64,000 nucleotides of DNA. It comes from Selaginella tamariscina. Its lineage: Eukaryota > Streptophyta > Lycopodiopsida > Selaginellales > Selaginellaceae. A program made the translations under genes and the position numbers. Location: contig PUQB01000284.1 of assembly GCA_003024785.1 (NCBI GenBank), positions 186,001 through 250,000 on the forward strand, read 5' to 3'. The notes under the pieces were generated by a model, which did not search any database, was not told where the DNA came from, and worked only from the letters and a program-made list of their open reading frames with translations. Below, piece by piece: positions 1-10,642 of this stretch (position 1 is its first letter; the number at the start of each line of letters is the position of its first letter).

Positions 1-130
1 ATTTATGGATACTAATTTGAGAAACATGTAATAAAGTTTTTAATGAGTTATTCAACCCTTGCCATGTCATAGAAATACAAATTTAATGCATTAGGAAATT
101 GAATTTTAAAGAGAGCAGATCTTCTCTCTT

Positions 131-518
131 CATATGGTGTTTAATTGTTCTTCTTAAACACTCCCACATAAACCATATTGAACATTTTAATTGCACCCTT
201 TCTAAAGAGATCTCAATAACAAGAGAGGGTAAACAAGTTAAAGTATGTAAAAACAAAACATATGGTGTTTAATTGTTCTGCTTAAACACCCCCACATAAA
301 TCATGTTAAATATTTTAATTGCACCCTTACTACTAGAGACATCCAATAACAAAAAGGGTAAACAAGTTAAAAGTATGTGAAAACAAAACATATGGTGTTT
401 AATTGTTCTGATTAAACACCCTTACATAAACCATGTTGAACATTTTAATTGCACCTTTCCTAAAGACATCCCAATAATGAGAGAGGGTAAATAGGTTAAA
501 AGCATGTGAAAACAAAAC
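131..518. repeat. Three tandem copies of a ~129-bp AT-rich unit
   Basis: The phrase CATATGGTGTTTAATTGTTC starts copies at 131, 259 and 389, giving periods of 128 and 130 bp. Each unit continues through a conserved 'CCCACATAAA' (or similar) stretch and ends in an A-rich 'AAAACAAAACA' stretch. There is no coding content. It is a short minisatellite-like tandem array. Confidence 0.85.
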
Positions 519-1328
519 AAACAAGAATGTTTATATTTAACATTTTAATAAAAGGGGAGCTTGTTAAATACAAGATAAAAGACCGCTTAAACAGGTGTTT
601 CATTTGTATTAGTACAATAGGGGTTCACATGAAAAATAGTTGTCAGGATTTCTTAATGTGTGACAAGTTTTAAATAAAAAGAACATACCAAAAGTCGCCC
701 TTATATTCATATGTATTAAGTGTTCATTTATATATTATTTATGGATCCTTATGTAAACATATTTATCCACACGCTAACTCTTACAAAGTAAGAAGTTAAA
801 ATTAATGCATTTTCCTTTAGGGCAGGTGTTAGATTAATTATGTTCATTATGTTTATATAATTTTTGTAACTGAAACTTTTTATTTTGGCCCAAATTTCTT
901 AAATTTATCTACACATGTCCACTTCCACGCCCCAGTCGAGAAAATCCTCAGTGCTGAGGATTTTCGTAAGAATATTCTGAACGGTTGCACGCTCCTGTCA
1001 CATGGACATTAGTCGTTCTGGCACTCAGTTAACTTTGAGATCAACAAAATAAAGTATAACTTAAAATAATCAAGTATGTAGAAGAGAATTCATAATTATA
1101 CATCCATATTATAGAATTTACATTAGGTGCGTGTTTATGTAGCTATATATATATAATAAATCATATAACACTTTAGAATGTTTCTAATGTAGAATTTATT
1201 ATTTTATTCAAGACGGTTCTCAAACCTGAGGATGTATGTCGTATTAAAATAATATGTTTGAATATAAAGCTTAGAAACTATTTTAAATTCGTTCATATAT
1301 AATAGATATAAAATGGCCAAACTCACAA

Positions 1329-1370
<42 letters not shown>

Positions 1371-2072
1371 AGTGAGTGAGTAATGTATTCACGTGGGTAT
1401 ATTATACAAAAAGTATATTACATGAATATTGCGTAATCAGTTTGAAAAGAATGTTTTCTATATATGAATGATTTTATAAATTTTATGTGTTTGATGAGTT
1501 TAAGTGAAAATTTAAATAAATAATAAATTCTTAATAAATTTTAAATTAAAAATATTCTAGGATTTACAGGTTGATATGATTTGTATTCATATATATTGTA
1601 TATGCAACTGCAAGTAAATCTTTAATATATAAAGACAACACTTCATATATACTTCATATCAAATATTAAATCTAATTCTATAACTACAACAGGAAATATG
1701 TGTACTTGTGTGTGTGTGTGTATATATATATAATACTGCATGTGATGGAGTAGCAGAAGTAGCTCTTGTATAAGTTTAAAATAAGTTTAGCATGTATAAC
1801 TTTGTTTATTTAGTAATATTCAAAACATACTCTTCATAGTACTTGTTTAACAAAAACAAACATGGTTGGCATATTCATATTAAATTCTACACACACACAT
1901 ATGTAGAGGTATGCATGATACATCTCTTATATGAGACATACATACGTGTATATATTAAATGCCTTTAGAGTAAGCTATGTGTATGTTTAAATATACACAC
2001 AAATACATACATTAAACAGGGAATAAACTTATTAATAATCAAATAGCAATTTAAATTTTTAATTAAGCAGTA

Positions 2073-2144
2073 GCTTTCATAGCTCAGTTGGTTAGAGCGC
2101 CGCTCAGTGAGCGGAGGTCTTGAATCCGAATCTCAATGAAAGCA
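2073..2144 (+). pseudogene. tRNA-Thr-like pseudogene, copy A
   Basis: A 72-nt tRNA-like sequence with a perfect seven-base acceptor stem (GCTTTCA paired with TGAAAGC, then A) and a canonical D arm (TAGCTCAGTTGGTTAGAGC). It resembles plant tRNA-Thr(AGT). The anticodon arm is abnormal: it lacks one base on each side of the stem, the base before the putative AGT anticodon is C rather than the invariant U33, and the T loop reads TCCGAAT with a mismatched stem. Acceptor and D arms support the family; the other changes argue that it is not functional. A second, more damaged copy lies at 39,277. Confidence 0.7.
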
Positions 2145-2309
2145 ATGTGATATTATTCATTAAGAATAGATTTAAGATCAACAACATATTACTACGTGTG
2201 TAAGACATACACAAAATACACTTACATGCATAGTTGCACACATACAAAAAATTATATTCAACGCAATGCGTATATATTTACGTACATGTGAGCAGCATGA
2301 GAAACACAC

Positions 2310-2378
2310 ATACATACATATATATATATATATAATGTGTGTGTGTGGTGTGTGTGGTTGTGTGTGTGTGTGTGTGTT
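2310..2378. repeat. TA and TG microsatellites
   Basis: Runs of (CATA)n, (TA)n and (TG)n. Apparent short open frames here are repeat artefacts. Confidence 0.9.
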
Positions 2379-2600
2379 AAGCAGATTCATATTATCTCTG
2401 GTTAAATATTTTTTTAAGAACTTATATGTTTTGAATTTATAACTAAAAGAGTCTTTGAATTCACTAAAACTGAGTAATATTCAAAAGAATCTTTTCAAAA
2501 ATTAAAAGATGAAGTAAATAATATAAATTAATAACATAGATTTATGGTCATATAATCAATACAATATAGCTAAATAGTATGTTTAATCAAACATAACCCA

Positions 2601-2802
2601 TGGTGTATATTACATATATACACCATGTATACTCTGCCATGGAGGTGCCATGTGGCACTAGGATTCAGGCACACTAATATAGGCACTGGCTAATTTGGGC
2701 ACCATAATTTACCAAGCGCATTAATCTTGACACAAACACTTAGTATAAATACCTTGTATGAGTCAACCTAATCAATCATATTTAGTATTTACATCTCTCT
2801 CA
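2601..2802 (+). repeat. 5' LTR of gypsy element 1
   Basis: Begins TGGTGTATAT and ends TCTCTCA (TG...CA ends). It shares with the right LTR 'ACTCTGCCAT', 'GAGGTGCCATGTGGCACTAG' and 'CTTAGTATAAA', the last a likely TATA box. The first 24 bases form an inverted repeat (GGTGTATAT against ATATATACACC). Confidence 0.8.
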
Positions 2803-2803
2803 T

Positions 2804-2822
2804 TGGTGGAGAAGTTGGGTAG
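2804..2822 (+). other. Candidate primer-binding site, gypsy 1
   Basis: TGGTGGAGAAGTTGGGTAG starts one or two bases after the 5' LTR. The same 19 bases follow the 5' LTR of gypsy element 2 at 26,854, although the two LTRs are otherwise very different. It does not match the usual plant initiator-Met site (TGGTATCAGAGC). A tRNA ending in CTCCACCA, such as a tRNA-Ala type, could pair with the first bases. The primer identity is inference. Confidence 0.55.
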
Positions 2823-2879
2823 TTCTTCGAAGGCTTTTTTTTTTTGTTCTTTGTCTCCCCTCCCTTATTGTTCTTATTC

Positions 2880-3665
2880 ATGATGGCAAACGAAGAAAGG
2901 TGGTTGCAGTTGTTCGATGCACTACAATTGAGTATGGTGAATCAGATTGCTCTCATGCGGAAAATTCACCAAGGTATGTAGTAGAATGCCAGTATGCTGC
3001 AGAGTGCCAATCCACACCTTTTGGGTTCAAATCCACATGTTCGTCCAGAGTTCTTCAAGGGGGAGACTGGAGCAGACGTGTACCATTGGTGGGAACACTT
3101 TCAAGGGATTATTGACTACCATAGATGGTCTGAATCCCAACGGTTTCGAGAATGGTGTCCCCGTTCTTGATCGACAAGATTGAAACATCTTGTCTCAGCA
3201 ATTCAAGTAAGTTTTTGGTCAGCCCGAGGATTCGGAACTTGGTCAATTGTGCGGATCTAAGCATGACAGAACGTGTATGGTTGGGCTTGTTGTGGTCGGC
3301 TCTTCACCCTGATTTGGCTAGCTTGGTGGAGGGATTTGGTCCCTCGACTGTGGAGAAGGCCTTGCGGATTGCACAACGATTTGAGAACTCCTTGGGTGCA
3401 ACACAACGTGTATATCCTATATGGCACCTATTCCTGGAACTTCTTCGACATTCGATCCTATTCCGATGGAAGTGGGTGTTGTTCAAATGGAGGACAAGTC
3501 CTCAGGCCGTAGGAGGGCCCAGGCCAAGTTGCTAGTCAGTGTGGTCATGGTCATGGTCATGGGCGGAACATTCAGTGCTATGAGTGCCGAGGTTGGGACA
3601 TGTTGCACGAGCATGTGCAAATCGACATCAAGTAGTTGCCATCGAGACTGCAGAAGAAGTTAACC
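2880..3665 (+). pseudogene. gag region of gypsy 1
   Basis: An initiating frame starts MMANEERWLQLFDAL at 2,880 and is interrupted by stops by about 2,976. Downstream frames carry capsid-like sequence ('FFKGETGADVYHWWEHFQG' near 3,050) and a degenerate CCHC zinc knuckle ('QCYECRGWD', about 3,569-3,595, with the H and last C lost). In the intact family Gag forms the cytoplasmic particle that packages element RNA. Several frames must be combined to read it, so it is dead. Confidence 0.65.
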
Positions 3666-3834
3666 CATGCACTAGGCACATTGCACCACCTCTGAAGAAT
3701 TTGATTCCTGCACATGGTTGACACTTCCTTGAAGCACCTTTGTTCTTCCATGCTTGTGTGGGCATAGGGGTCTCAAGTGAGTTATCGGACACCGAGTGTT
3801 TTATGTTTGTGTTCTCAAGCATGGTAGAAGGAAT

Positions 3835-3975
3835 CCTGTTTCAGTCCTGGTGGACTCCGAATCCAGTATATCTTCTATCAATCGATTGGTAGCTGAGTCC
3901 TTGCACTTGCACACAGTACCAGCCGAGAAAACTTTGAAGGTAGTGTTTGCTGATAAGAAGTTCTTTGCTTGATCA
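3835..3975 (+). pseudogene. Retroviral-type aspartic protease remnant, gypsy 1
   Basis: The frame reads 'VSVLVDSESSISSINRLVAE', matching the active-site loop of retroelement aspartic proteases, where D-S/T-G is expected. Here the glycine is replaced by glutamate and a stop follows about 40 codons later. It sits between gag and RT, as in gypsy elements. It is inactive by inspection. Confidence 0.6.
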
Positions 3976-4339
3976 CATTGAATTGCACACGTGCCTGTGG
4001 TGTTAGGAGGATACCATCATATACTTCTATTACGAGTGATGCCGAGCCAAGTCCATGACATCATCCTGTGTGTCAATTGGCTTCGTGCAATCAAGACAAG
4101 ATGTGATTTTGAGACGTGCATGTTGTTTATCCTAGGATGCCCCCATTGCAGGTTATAGGACATGCACCGCATGGCATGGCGGCGACATTGCAGGGCATCG
4201 TGGCGCCTAAGAAAGAGCCTTCTCCAAAGCAACGAGCTAAGGACATCAAGGACTTGTTGGCGAGGTATCCGAGCCTATTCAAACCCATTGTAGGAGCTAT
4301 GAATCCCCTATTGACTACTCGGCATGGTACAACTCGCCC

Positions 4340-4960
4340 AATCATGATGGGCTTAGGCAACGTTCTCCAAAAGAGAAGGATATCCTAAATCGTTGTGTGA
4401 GGGAGATGCTAGAGTTGAAGGTGATACGTAAGTCCCGAAGTCCGTGGACGGCAGAACCACACCTAGTTCCAAAGCTGGATGAGACTACACATTTCACTAT
4501 CGACTTCAAGCCATTGAATGATGTTTCTGTTCCAGATTCATATCCACTACCGAGGGTGAATGATTTGGTTGATGCATTGGGGAATAGCCGGTACTTCACT
4601 ATCCTTGACATGGCTTCTGGCTATTGGGAGATCCCTACGGCTCCTGAAAATGCAACAAAGACAGCATTTCAAACACCATTCGGCTTGTACGAATTTACGG
4701 TTATGCCATTTGGGTTGGTTGGGCCCCAGCAACCTTCCAGCGAATGATGGACGAGCTATTGAAGGGCTTTGAAGAATTTGCACGTGCGTATATTGATGAC
4801 CTTCTAATTCACTCTGTTACATGGGAGGAGCACTTTTAGCAATTAGAACAGGTCTTGTAGTGATTGGTGCAATACGGGCTGAAGTTGAAAGAGCAGAAGT
4901 GCAAGTTCGGATGTACCTCCTTGAAGTACCTACGATTCATCATCATGTCAGAGTGTGCAG
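4340..4960 (+). pseudogene. Reverse transcriptase remnant, gypsy 1
   Basis: The longest frame (4,397-4,747) carries classic gypsy RT motifs: 'VIRKSRSPW', 'TIDFKPLNDV', 'YPLPRVNDLVDALG', 'TILDMASGYWEI' and 'TAFQTPFGLYEFTVMPFGL'. After a frameshift the catalytic loop follows as 'AYIDDLLIHS' near 4,785-4,815 (YIDD in place of YVDD). In-frame stops occur soon after, near 4,839 and 4,859. RT converts the element RNA to DNA. Confidence 0.9.
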
Positions 4961-5590
4961 TCAGATTCCAAGAAGACCCTAGTTGTACAAGAATTTTCTG
5001 CTCCTAAGTTAGTAGTGGAATTGCAGCGTTTTTTGGGGAAGACAACATACCTAGCGAGGTTTGTTCAGTGGTTCTCAGATCTGACAGCCCCATTGCGAGG
5101 ATTATTAAAACAAGGAGCTCGGTTCCTATGGTCCAAGAAGTGTCAAAAGGCGTTCAAGGATGTTAAGGCACTACTCGGATCTCCACCTTTGTTGTGGTAT
5201 CCGGACTTCACCAAATCCTTTATTCTTCGGATCGATGCTTCAGATGTCGGGTTAGGGGCAGATCTGTTGTAGGAGACTTCCGATGGTCAGTGGTACCTGA
5301 TCATTTATGCAAGTCGAAGCCTTAGTGATGCAGAGAAAAATTATTCCACCACAGACAAGGAATGTATGGCAGTCGTATGGGCCTTTTAGAAGTTCCATGC
5401 ATATCTACATGGCCCCAACACATTGTTGAAAACCGATCATGCTTCAGTCGACTTGATCATGAAGAGGAGGAATGTGACGGAACGACTTGCACGTTGGACT
5501 TTAATTTTGCAAGGGCATATTTTTGGGTTGTTCATCGCCCAGGATCTAGCATGGCGGACGTGGATGCGTTATCCCAAGCTCCTGTGGCAG
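4955..5590 (+). pseudogene. RNase H domain remnant, gypsy 1
   Basis: The frame continues from the RT thumb ('FLGKTTYLARFV', 'LTAPLRGLLK') into RNase H. The first catalytic aspartate is in 'FILRIDASDVGLGADLL', followed by a stop at about 5,271. Further motifs, such as '[15 protein letters not shown]' (a stop follows) and 'VHRPGSSMADVDALS', appear in other frames to about 5,575. The order RT then RNase H fits Ty3/gypsy. Confidence 0.8.
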
Positions 5591-5859
5591 TGGTAGCCCC
5601 TATGGCATTGTTGTCGGATGCCCTCCTTGATTGCGTCCTTCCGAGGTGGGAAGACATTGTGGAGGCCAAAAGATGGAGCCGTGGATCAAGAGGTTGCGTG
5701 AGGTCTTGAGTAGTGAGGTACCCTGCAAGGATCTTAACTTTCATACATATGCACAATCTTTTAGATTGATGAATGACATGCTTGTTTTTGTTGGAGACGG
5801 GTCCGAGTGTCGTGTGGTGGCACCACCAATTTACATTAACTCTTGGTTGTAGTTCTTTC

Positions 5860-6893
5860 ATGACAACCCGATGTCCGGACACATGGGATTCCAACGATGC
5901 CTTGAGAGGATTTGGCAGCACTTGTATTGGCTCTGATTGCGGCAAGACCTGCATGAGTACATTCATACGTGTCCGGAGTGTCAACGGCATAACATGTCCA
6001 CACTTCGTCCTGTTGCAACCTTGGAGCCAATTCGAGTTTCTCGCCCCTTTGAGCTGTTAGCTTATGACATCATGGGACCATTTCCTGTGTCGCAGTTTGG
6101 TAATCGATACATCATTGTGTGCTCTGATTATTTGACTCGGTGGGTAGAAGTGTGTGCTTTGTCGGATGCTACAACAACTTCTATCATCAAGTTCCTGCTA
6201 GCTCAAGTGGTGCTGAGGCATGGTTGCCCCGAATGAATTTTATCAGATTAAGGACCAGGCCCAACAGCAGAAACAATAGCTTTGTTGATGCAACAGTTGC
6301 AGATCCGACAATCCTTTACCTCAGCATATCATTCTGAGACTGATGGTTTGGTAGAGCGGTTGAACAGAACTTTTAAAGTCATGCTTGCCAAGTATGCGAG
6401 CCCTAACCTTATGGATTGGGATATGTGGCTTCCATATCTCCAATTTGCTTATGTTTCAGCCCCTCACAAGTCAACAGGATTTCCCCATTCAAAGCTTGTA
6501 TGGTCGTGAACCTGTGTTGCTGCCAGCAGTTGGCATCACTTCTCACGAGGCACGGTATTATGGATGGGCGTATATGGTTGGAGCATTTGAACCAAGTCCT
6601 TCCTCTGTTGTATGTTCAAGGTGGAGAACAGTTAGCCCGGCATAAGAGTATCAGCGTCGAACTTACAATCAACAACATCAAATGCCACTCAATATCAAGT
6701 GGGAGATTTGGTTCTTGTCAAGTTTCTGAGGCTAGGGGATCAAACACACGCAGCAAGGCTTCAGCCGCGATGGGTTGGGCCTTGGAGTGTTGAAGAACAG
6801 TTGGAGACACAAGTGTATCGCTTGAAGCGGTGTGATGGTGTTCGAGAGTCACAACATGTCGCTCATGTGTGTCGGCTACTATCGTTACACTAG
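5860..6893 (+). pseudogene. Integrase remnant, gypsy 1
   Basis: The zinc-binding HHCC region includes 'CPECQRHNMS' near 5,970. The catalytic core follows as 'LLAYDIMGPFP', 'CSDYLTRWVE' and 'FLLAQVVLRHGCPE', where a stop interrupts before the second aspartate. After a frameshift 'DGLVERLNRTFK' carries the glutamate side of the DDE triad. The C-terminal domain is readable as 'GDLVLVKFLRLGDQTH' to a stop at 6,893. There is no convincing chromodomain. Confidence 0.85.
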
Positions 6894-6960
6894 CGGACAC
6901 TCATCCAAGGAGGAGGACAACCTTAATAGGTAGACGTCAGGGGGATGATATAAGGTTCCA

Positions 6961-7187
6961 TGGTAATACTACGTATATACACCACGTATACTCTGCCATT
7001 GAGGTGCCATGTGGCACTAGGATTCAGGTGCACTAATTTGGGCACTGGCTAATCTGGGCGTTGGCTAATCTGGGCACCATGATTTACTTGGCACCAAGCA
7101 CGCTAATCCTGGCACAGACACTTAGTATAAAATACCTTGTATGAGTCAGACCTAATCGAATCATATTTGGTATTTACATTTCTCTCA
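6961..7187 (+). repeat. 3' LTR of gypsy element 1
   Basis: Starts TGGTAATACTACG and ends TTTCTCTCA. It is about 25 bp longer than the 5' LTR through a local duplication of 'GGCACTGGCTAATCTGGGC'-like sequence. A purine run (CAGGGGGATGA, 6,938-6,948) upstream may be the polypurine tract, although it lies 12 bases from the LTR start. Confidence 0.8.
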
Positions 7188-8476
7188 AACCTATACTTAT
7201 TTAATAATGGACATATCTACATACAATCGTATATGTTCATATGTGTATATTTATAGCTTTAGCATTGTACATGATGTAACATATATATCATTTGTATAAA
7301 ACTTTTAGGGGCATTTTCACCAGTCATAAATTTAAATTTTACGGGGTCGAAGGTGGTTTTACGTTCACACTAACAATCCTTTAACTCTTACATAAAATTT
7401 TTTGGATAAGGTTCATACTCATTCCCACCTTTAACAAAATTTGTGGAATAAGTGTTTCCCGACCATTTTTTAAGTGACCCTTCCCAGGTCACTTCAAATA
7501 AATTTGATCCTAGGGCTTATGTCTAGCTTTGCTTGGCACGTGCGTGAGTGACTAGCCATTAGCTAATATACTCAGTCACATGTGGAATTGGGGGGCTGGG
7601 CTGCTCAATTTGGCATGAGCAGCCCGTTTGCTTAGCCGCAGGCCAGTCTAAGCAGCCGGGCTGCTCAATTGGGCATGAGCAGCCCAGCCGCAGGCTGGTC
7701 TAAGCAGCCGTGCTAAGGCTGCTCAGCCCAACCTAAGCACGCTTGTGCTGAAGAGACCGCGGTGGTGGCCGATATCTCTCTCTAAATGCATTGTATGTGT
7801 GCCTGTATTATATATATGTATTATACTGTGTGTGTAATATATATATAGACACACACACACTTGTTGACAATATAATCCTTATGTATATATCAAACTGATA
7901 TGCTCTCTCTCTCTAAATGCATGTATGTGTGTGGGTGTATGATACTTATTATATTGCTGCTGTATAAAACTGTGTATATGTCATATATAGTGTGTAATAT
8001 TGTATGTATATGTTTTCTCTTATATGTTGTGTACACAATATTATATCATATGGATATATATAAGGGAAATATATGTGAACACAATTACTTAAATTTATCA
8101 CATGTGAACGACTGGATTAATGTGAATGCTAAACCCTTAATTTAACAATTTAAAGGGTTTTGGTCTGAACATAATTCACCCTTAACCGGTGCGAATGCCC
8201 CCCTTATGCATATATCATAATAAAAAGAGTAACTAATATGCATGTGTCTCTGTATATGGACTGTGCAGTAGGAGTGTGCTACCGTATTGAATCCTAGTGA
8301 ATATTCTTTGTGAAATTCTTAACACTGAGCAATACTCATAGTTAATTAAGGCACATTCGTGTCTTTATCCAACTATGGGTGTGGGATCTTGATTAACAAG
8401 TTTTCTTTACCAAGTTTCCGAGGGCTTAAAAGGGATTTTAGAGAATGCATCTGTTAGCCATGTTTGTGACACAAAG
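7188..8476. other. Non-coding interval with GC-rich inverted/tandem AGCAGCC repeats
   Basis: The first ~110 bases continue the duplicated block. At about 7,590-7,745 there are two tandem copies of a GC-rich unit built from CTGCTCAAT, GGCATGAGCAGCCC and CTAAGCAGCC, which also fold on themselves. From 7,780 to 8,000 there are TA, TG and CT microsatellites. The one open frame of about 80 codons (7,900-8,145) is low-complexity and I do not regard it as a gene. Confidence 0.6.
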
Positions 8477-10642
8477 TGTCAAAGTTTTAACCCGAAGGGC
8501 TAACATGTGGTAGCATGTAGTTGCCAAGTGGCCATCTGGCGTCATAACCTTGTGTGAGCAATGCTAAGTCTTTCAAGATAACCCTAAGAGTCTAACTCAG
8601 AGGCCCAATTAGGCAGAGACTTAGAGTCTTACCCTAAGTCCCCTAGAATGACCATCTCCTGATAGAGGATAACTTTAGGATCATGTCCCAGTAGACCCAG
8701 ACAGGCTCATGCCCTAACCCCACAGAGGAGATGTGTCTCGTGACAGAGCTAAGGCATCGTCACTTACCCCTTGAGGAATCACCTTCATCTGGGAGTACAA
8801 CTCCTTTAGGGCAACAAGGGGTACCGGAACCATGACTAACCCCTAAGGGTTTAAGTGGCCAAGTCATACCCTAGACCTAGGGCTAATACTTAGTGAGGAC
8901 ACGAGTGTGCATCGTAAGCGAACACGAGTGTTCTGCTAAGCAAATTTCTTAAGGCTAGGTTTGGATAACCTTAAGTACATGACCTTGTGAGTGCCTCACG
9001 AAAGGGTTCCTACTAACAAGCTTAGGTTGTTCAACCCCTGGATTCCAAGGAGAACACTCTCCTAGCCAAGTGTGCCAAAGCACACCTAGTTACAAGACTT
9101 AACCTCCTTAAGCGGATGCCCAATACTTAGCACCTTAGTGCAAGGACAAGCATGTTTGTTTGCTAGAGTATCCAACCCTTGGCAACAAACCATGACACAA
9201 TCCCAAAGGGCATGCCTTGGGCATTGTATGGTGGGATGTCTAGCCCAGTGTCACATCTTCATGTGACACTGCCTTCTAGGATGTGGGCTATCATGCCATA
9301 GCCTTTAGGTTCAACAGTTGCACTAAGTGCCACAAATGTGGCTCCTAAATGCCACTCTAGAACCCCTCAATGAACCCTTAGGAACTAGGTAAGAAAACCT
9401 TGTCAATTAAGAACCCCGACCACATTTAGACAAGGACACGAACGTGCCTTGCTTAGTTGTGAGTGTTGCCCTTAGTTGGATGTGGAGGAGAAGGCTGGAG
9501 ACAAGCCTCAACCTCTAACCTTTGGAATGTGCATTCCGACAAGACCTTCTAGGCATGGATTCGCCAACGTTAAGGGTAAGTTACCTCGAAGGTGGGACGT
9601 ACCCCTATCATTTAGAAGTTAGGCGGCACAATAGAGGGTTGTGCCTTGACGACACAAGCTAGAGCTTGCACGGGAGAAGAGTAACGAGCTTAGTCATGAA
9701 CTGAGGAACCTCACTCCTACATACTACCTTATTTATGTGATAGAGGGGGCCCCCTATTTTCCTATTTACATAAGTGGGCTAACACAGAATCTCATTCCCA
9801 GAGGGTGTCACGACCCGATACAGGATGCAGGATACAGGATATGAGATACAGAATATGTCTGTAGGATATACCTACAAGATATGCCTATAGGATATGCTAC
9901 AGGATATGCCTAGAGGATAAGGGACATGTGAACTCGTTTTAGCCTCTGCATGCATATAGCCACTTTTAGATGCATGCAACCACTTTTAGCACTCATGCCT
10001 AGATTAGCTCTTGGAGTTGTGAGCATAAAAGCTTCGACCTAATTGTGTACAATCAGTTATTATCAACACCAGTCTTTCTACGATTAATCTTGTCTTGTCT
10101 TGTTCTTGTCTTGTTCCTTGCTTCATGTTCTCTCCTTGTCTCGCTCCTGGATCCTGTCATGCTCCTGTTTGCTCCTGGATCCTGTCCTACTCATGACTCC
10201 TGAGTTCCTGGTTCCTATCCTGTGCCTTGTCCTACTCCTGAGTTCCTAATTCCTGTCTTACTCCTTATCCTACTCCTGACTCCCGAGTTCCTGGTTTCTA
10301 CCGCTCTTGAGTCAAGCTTTCTTGTTCTCAGAATCTTACTCTCTTCCTTGTTCCTAGATCGTGGCTTGACAGAGGGAATATACTTAGTGAGTTATTCATC
10401 AACCCCTAAACCCTAACCTGTCAAACCTAGGGGTATTTCTAAACATATCTGACATGCCGAACTCACCAGAACTAGCCATTAACCCAACCGAGACACGGAA
10501 AACTAAGATAAGAGTTTTTATATGGAAGTGCTAACTTCGCCCAGAGTTTCTTATAAATACCTAATGACACCGGCCGGACAATCACTAGATATCCAAGTGC
10601 ACTAAGCAGGCCTGTTTTTTCTACACTTAGGGCTTATCAACA
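8477..10642 (-). repeat. LTR of the LARD-like element, left copy
   Basis: Starts TGTCAAAGTTTTAACCC and ends CTTATCAACA. It aligns along its length with the right copy through shared phrases such as 'GAGTCTAACTCAGAGGC', 'GATCATGTCCCAGTAGACCC' and 'GGTATTTCTAAACATATCTG'. The extra length compared with the right copy is largely the solo LTR at 9,806-10,371. Confidence 0.75.
9806..10371. mobile_element. Solo LTR inserted in the LARD LTR
   Basis: A 566-bp segment starting TGTCACGACCC and ending GGCTTGACA is absent from the other LTR copy. It is flanked by a perfect 5-bp direct repeat, GAGGG (9,801-9,805 and 10,372-10,376). TG...CA ends, a 5-bp duplication and an empty site in the sister LTR together define a solo LTR. 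Inside are repeated 'CCTGTC', 'CTCCTGAGTTCCTG' and 'CTTGTC' runs and a possible TATA box near 10,026. The small open frame at 10,222-10,416 comes from these repeats. Confidence 0.85.

Larger units (their letters stand above)
1..2597. repeat. Duplicated AT-rich block, copy A (partner at 38.3-39.7 kb)
   Basis: This block shares the same ordered landmarks with 38,310-39,660. They include a 'GAGTGAGTAATRTATTCAYGTGGGT' type motif, a tRNA-Thr-like sequence followed by 'ATTATTCATTAAGAATAGAT', and 'ATAGTATGTTTAATCAAACA'. Similarity resumes after the gypsy insertion, at about 7,205-7,300 ('CATATGTGTATAT', 'TAGCTTTAGCAT', 'ATATATCATTTGTATA'). This is therefore an old segmental duplication whose A copy was later interrupted by a retrotransposon. 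Apart from the tRNA relic and microsatellites (TA repeats at 1,333-1,369, TG/TA near 1,709-1,732) I see no genes in 519-2,072. Confidence 0.75.
2601..7187 (+). mobile_element. Ty3/gypsy LTR retrotransposon 1, decayed
   Basis: The element has related LTRs at 2,601-2,802 and 6,961-7,187. The domain order between them is gag, protease, reverse transcriptase, RNase H, integrase, and integrase placed after RT/RNase H marks Ty3/gypsy. The coding region is broken by many frameshifts and in-frame stops, so it cannot act autonomously. Comparison with the related block near 39,545 shows the sequence just before the insertion ('AATCAAACATAAC') without the element. No clean target-site duplication could be read, because about 20 bases next to the right LTR have no counterpart in the other copy. 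Confidence 0.9.

Noticed and set aside
7900-8145. 81-codon plus-strand frame
   Set aside because: Low-complexity valine/isoleucine/tyrosine-rich translation of AT microsatellite sequence.
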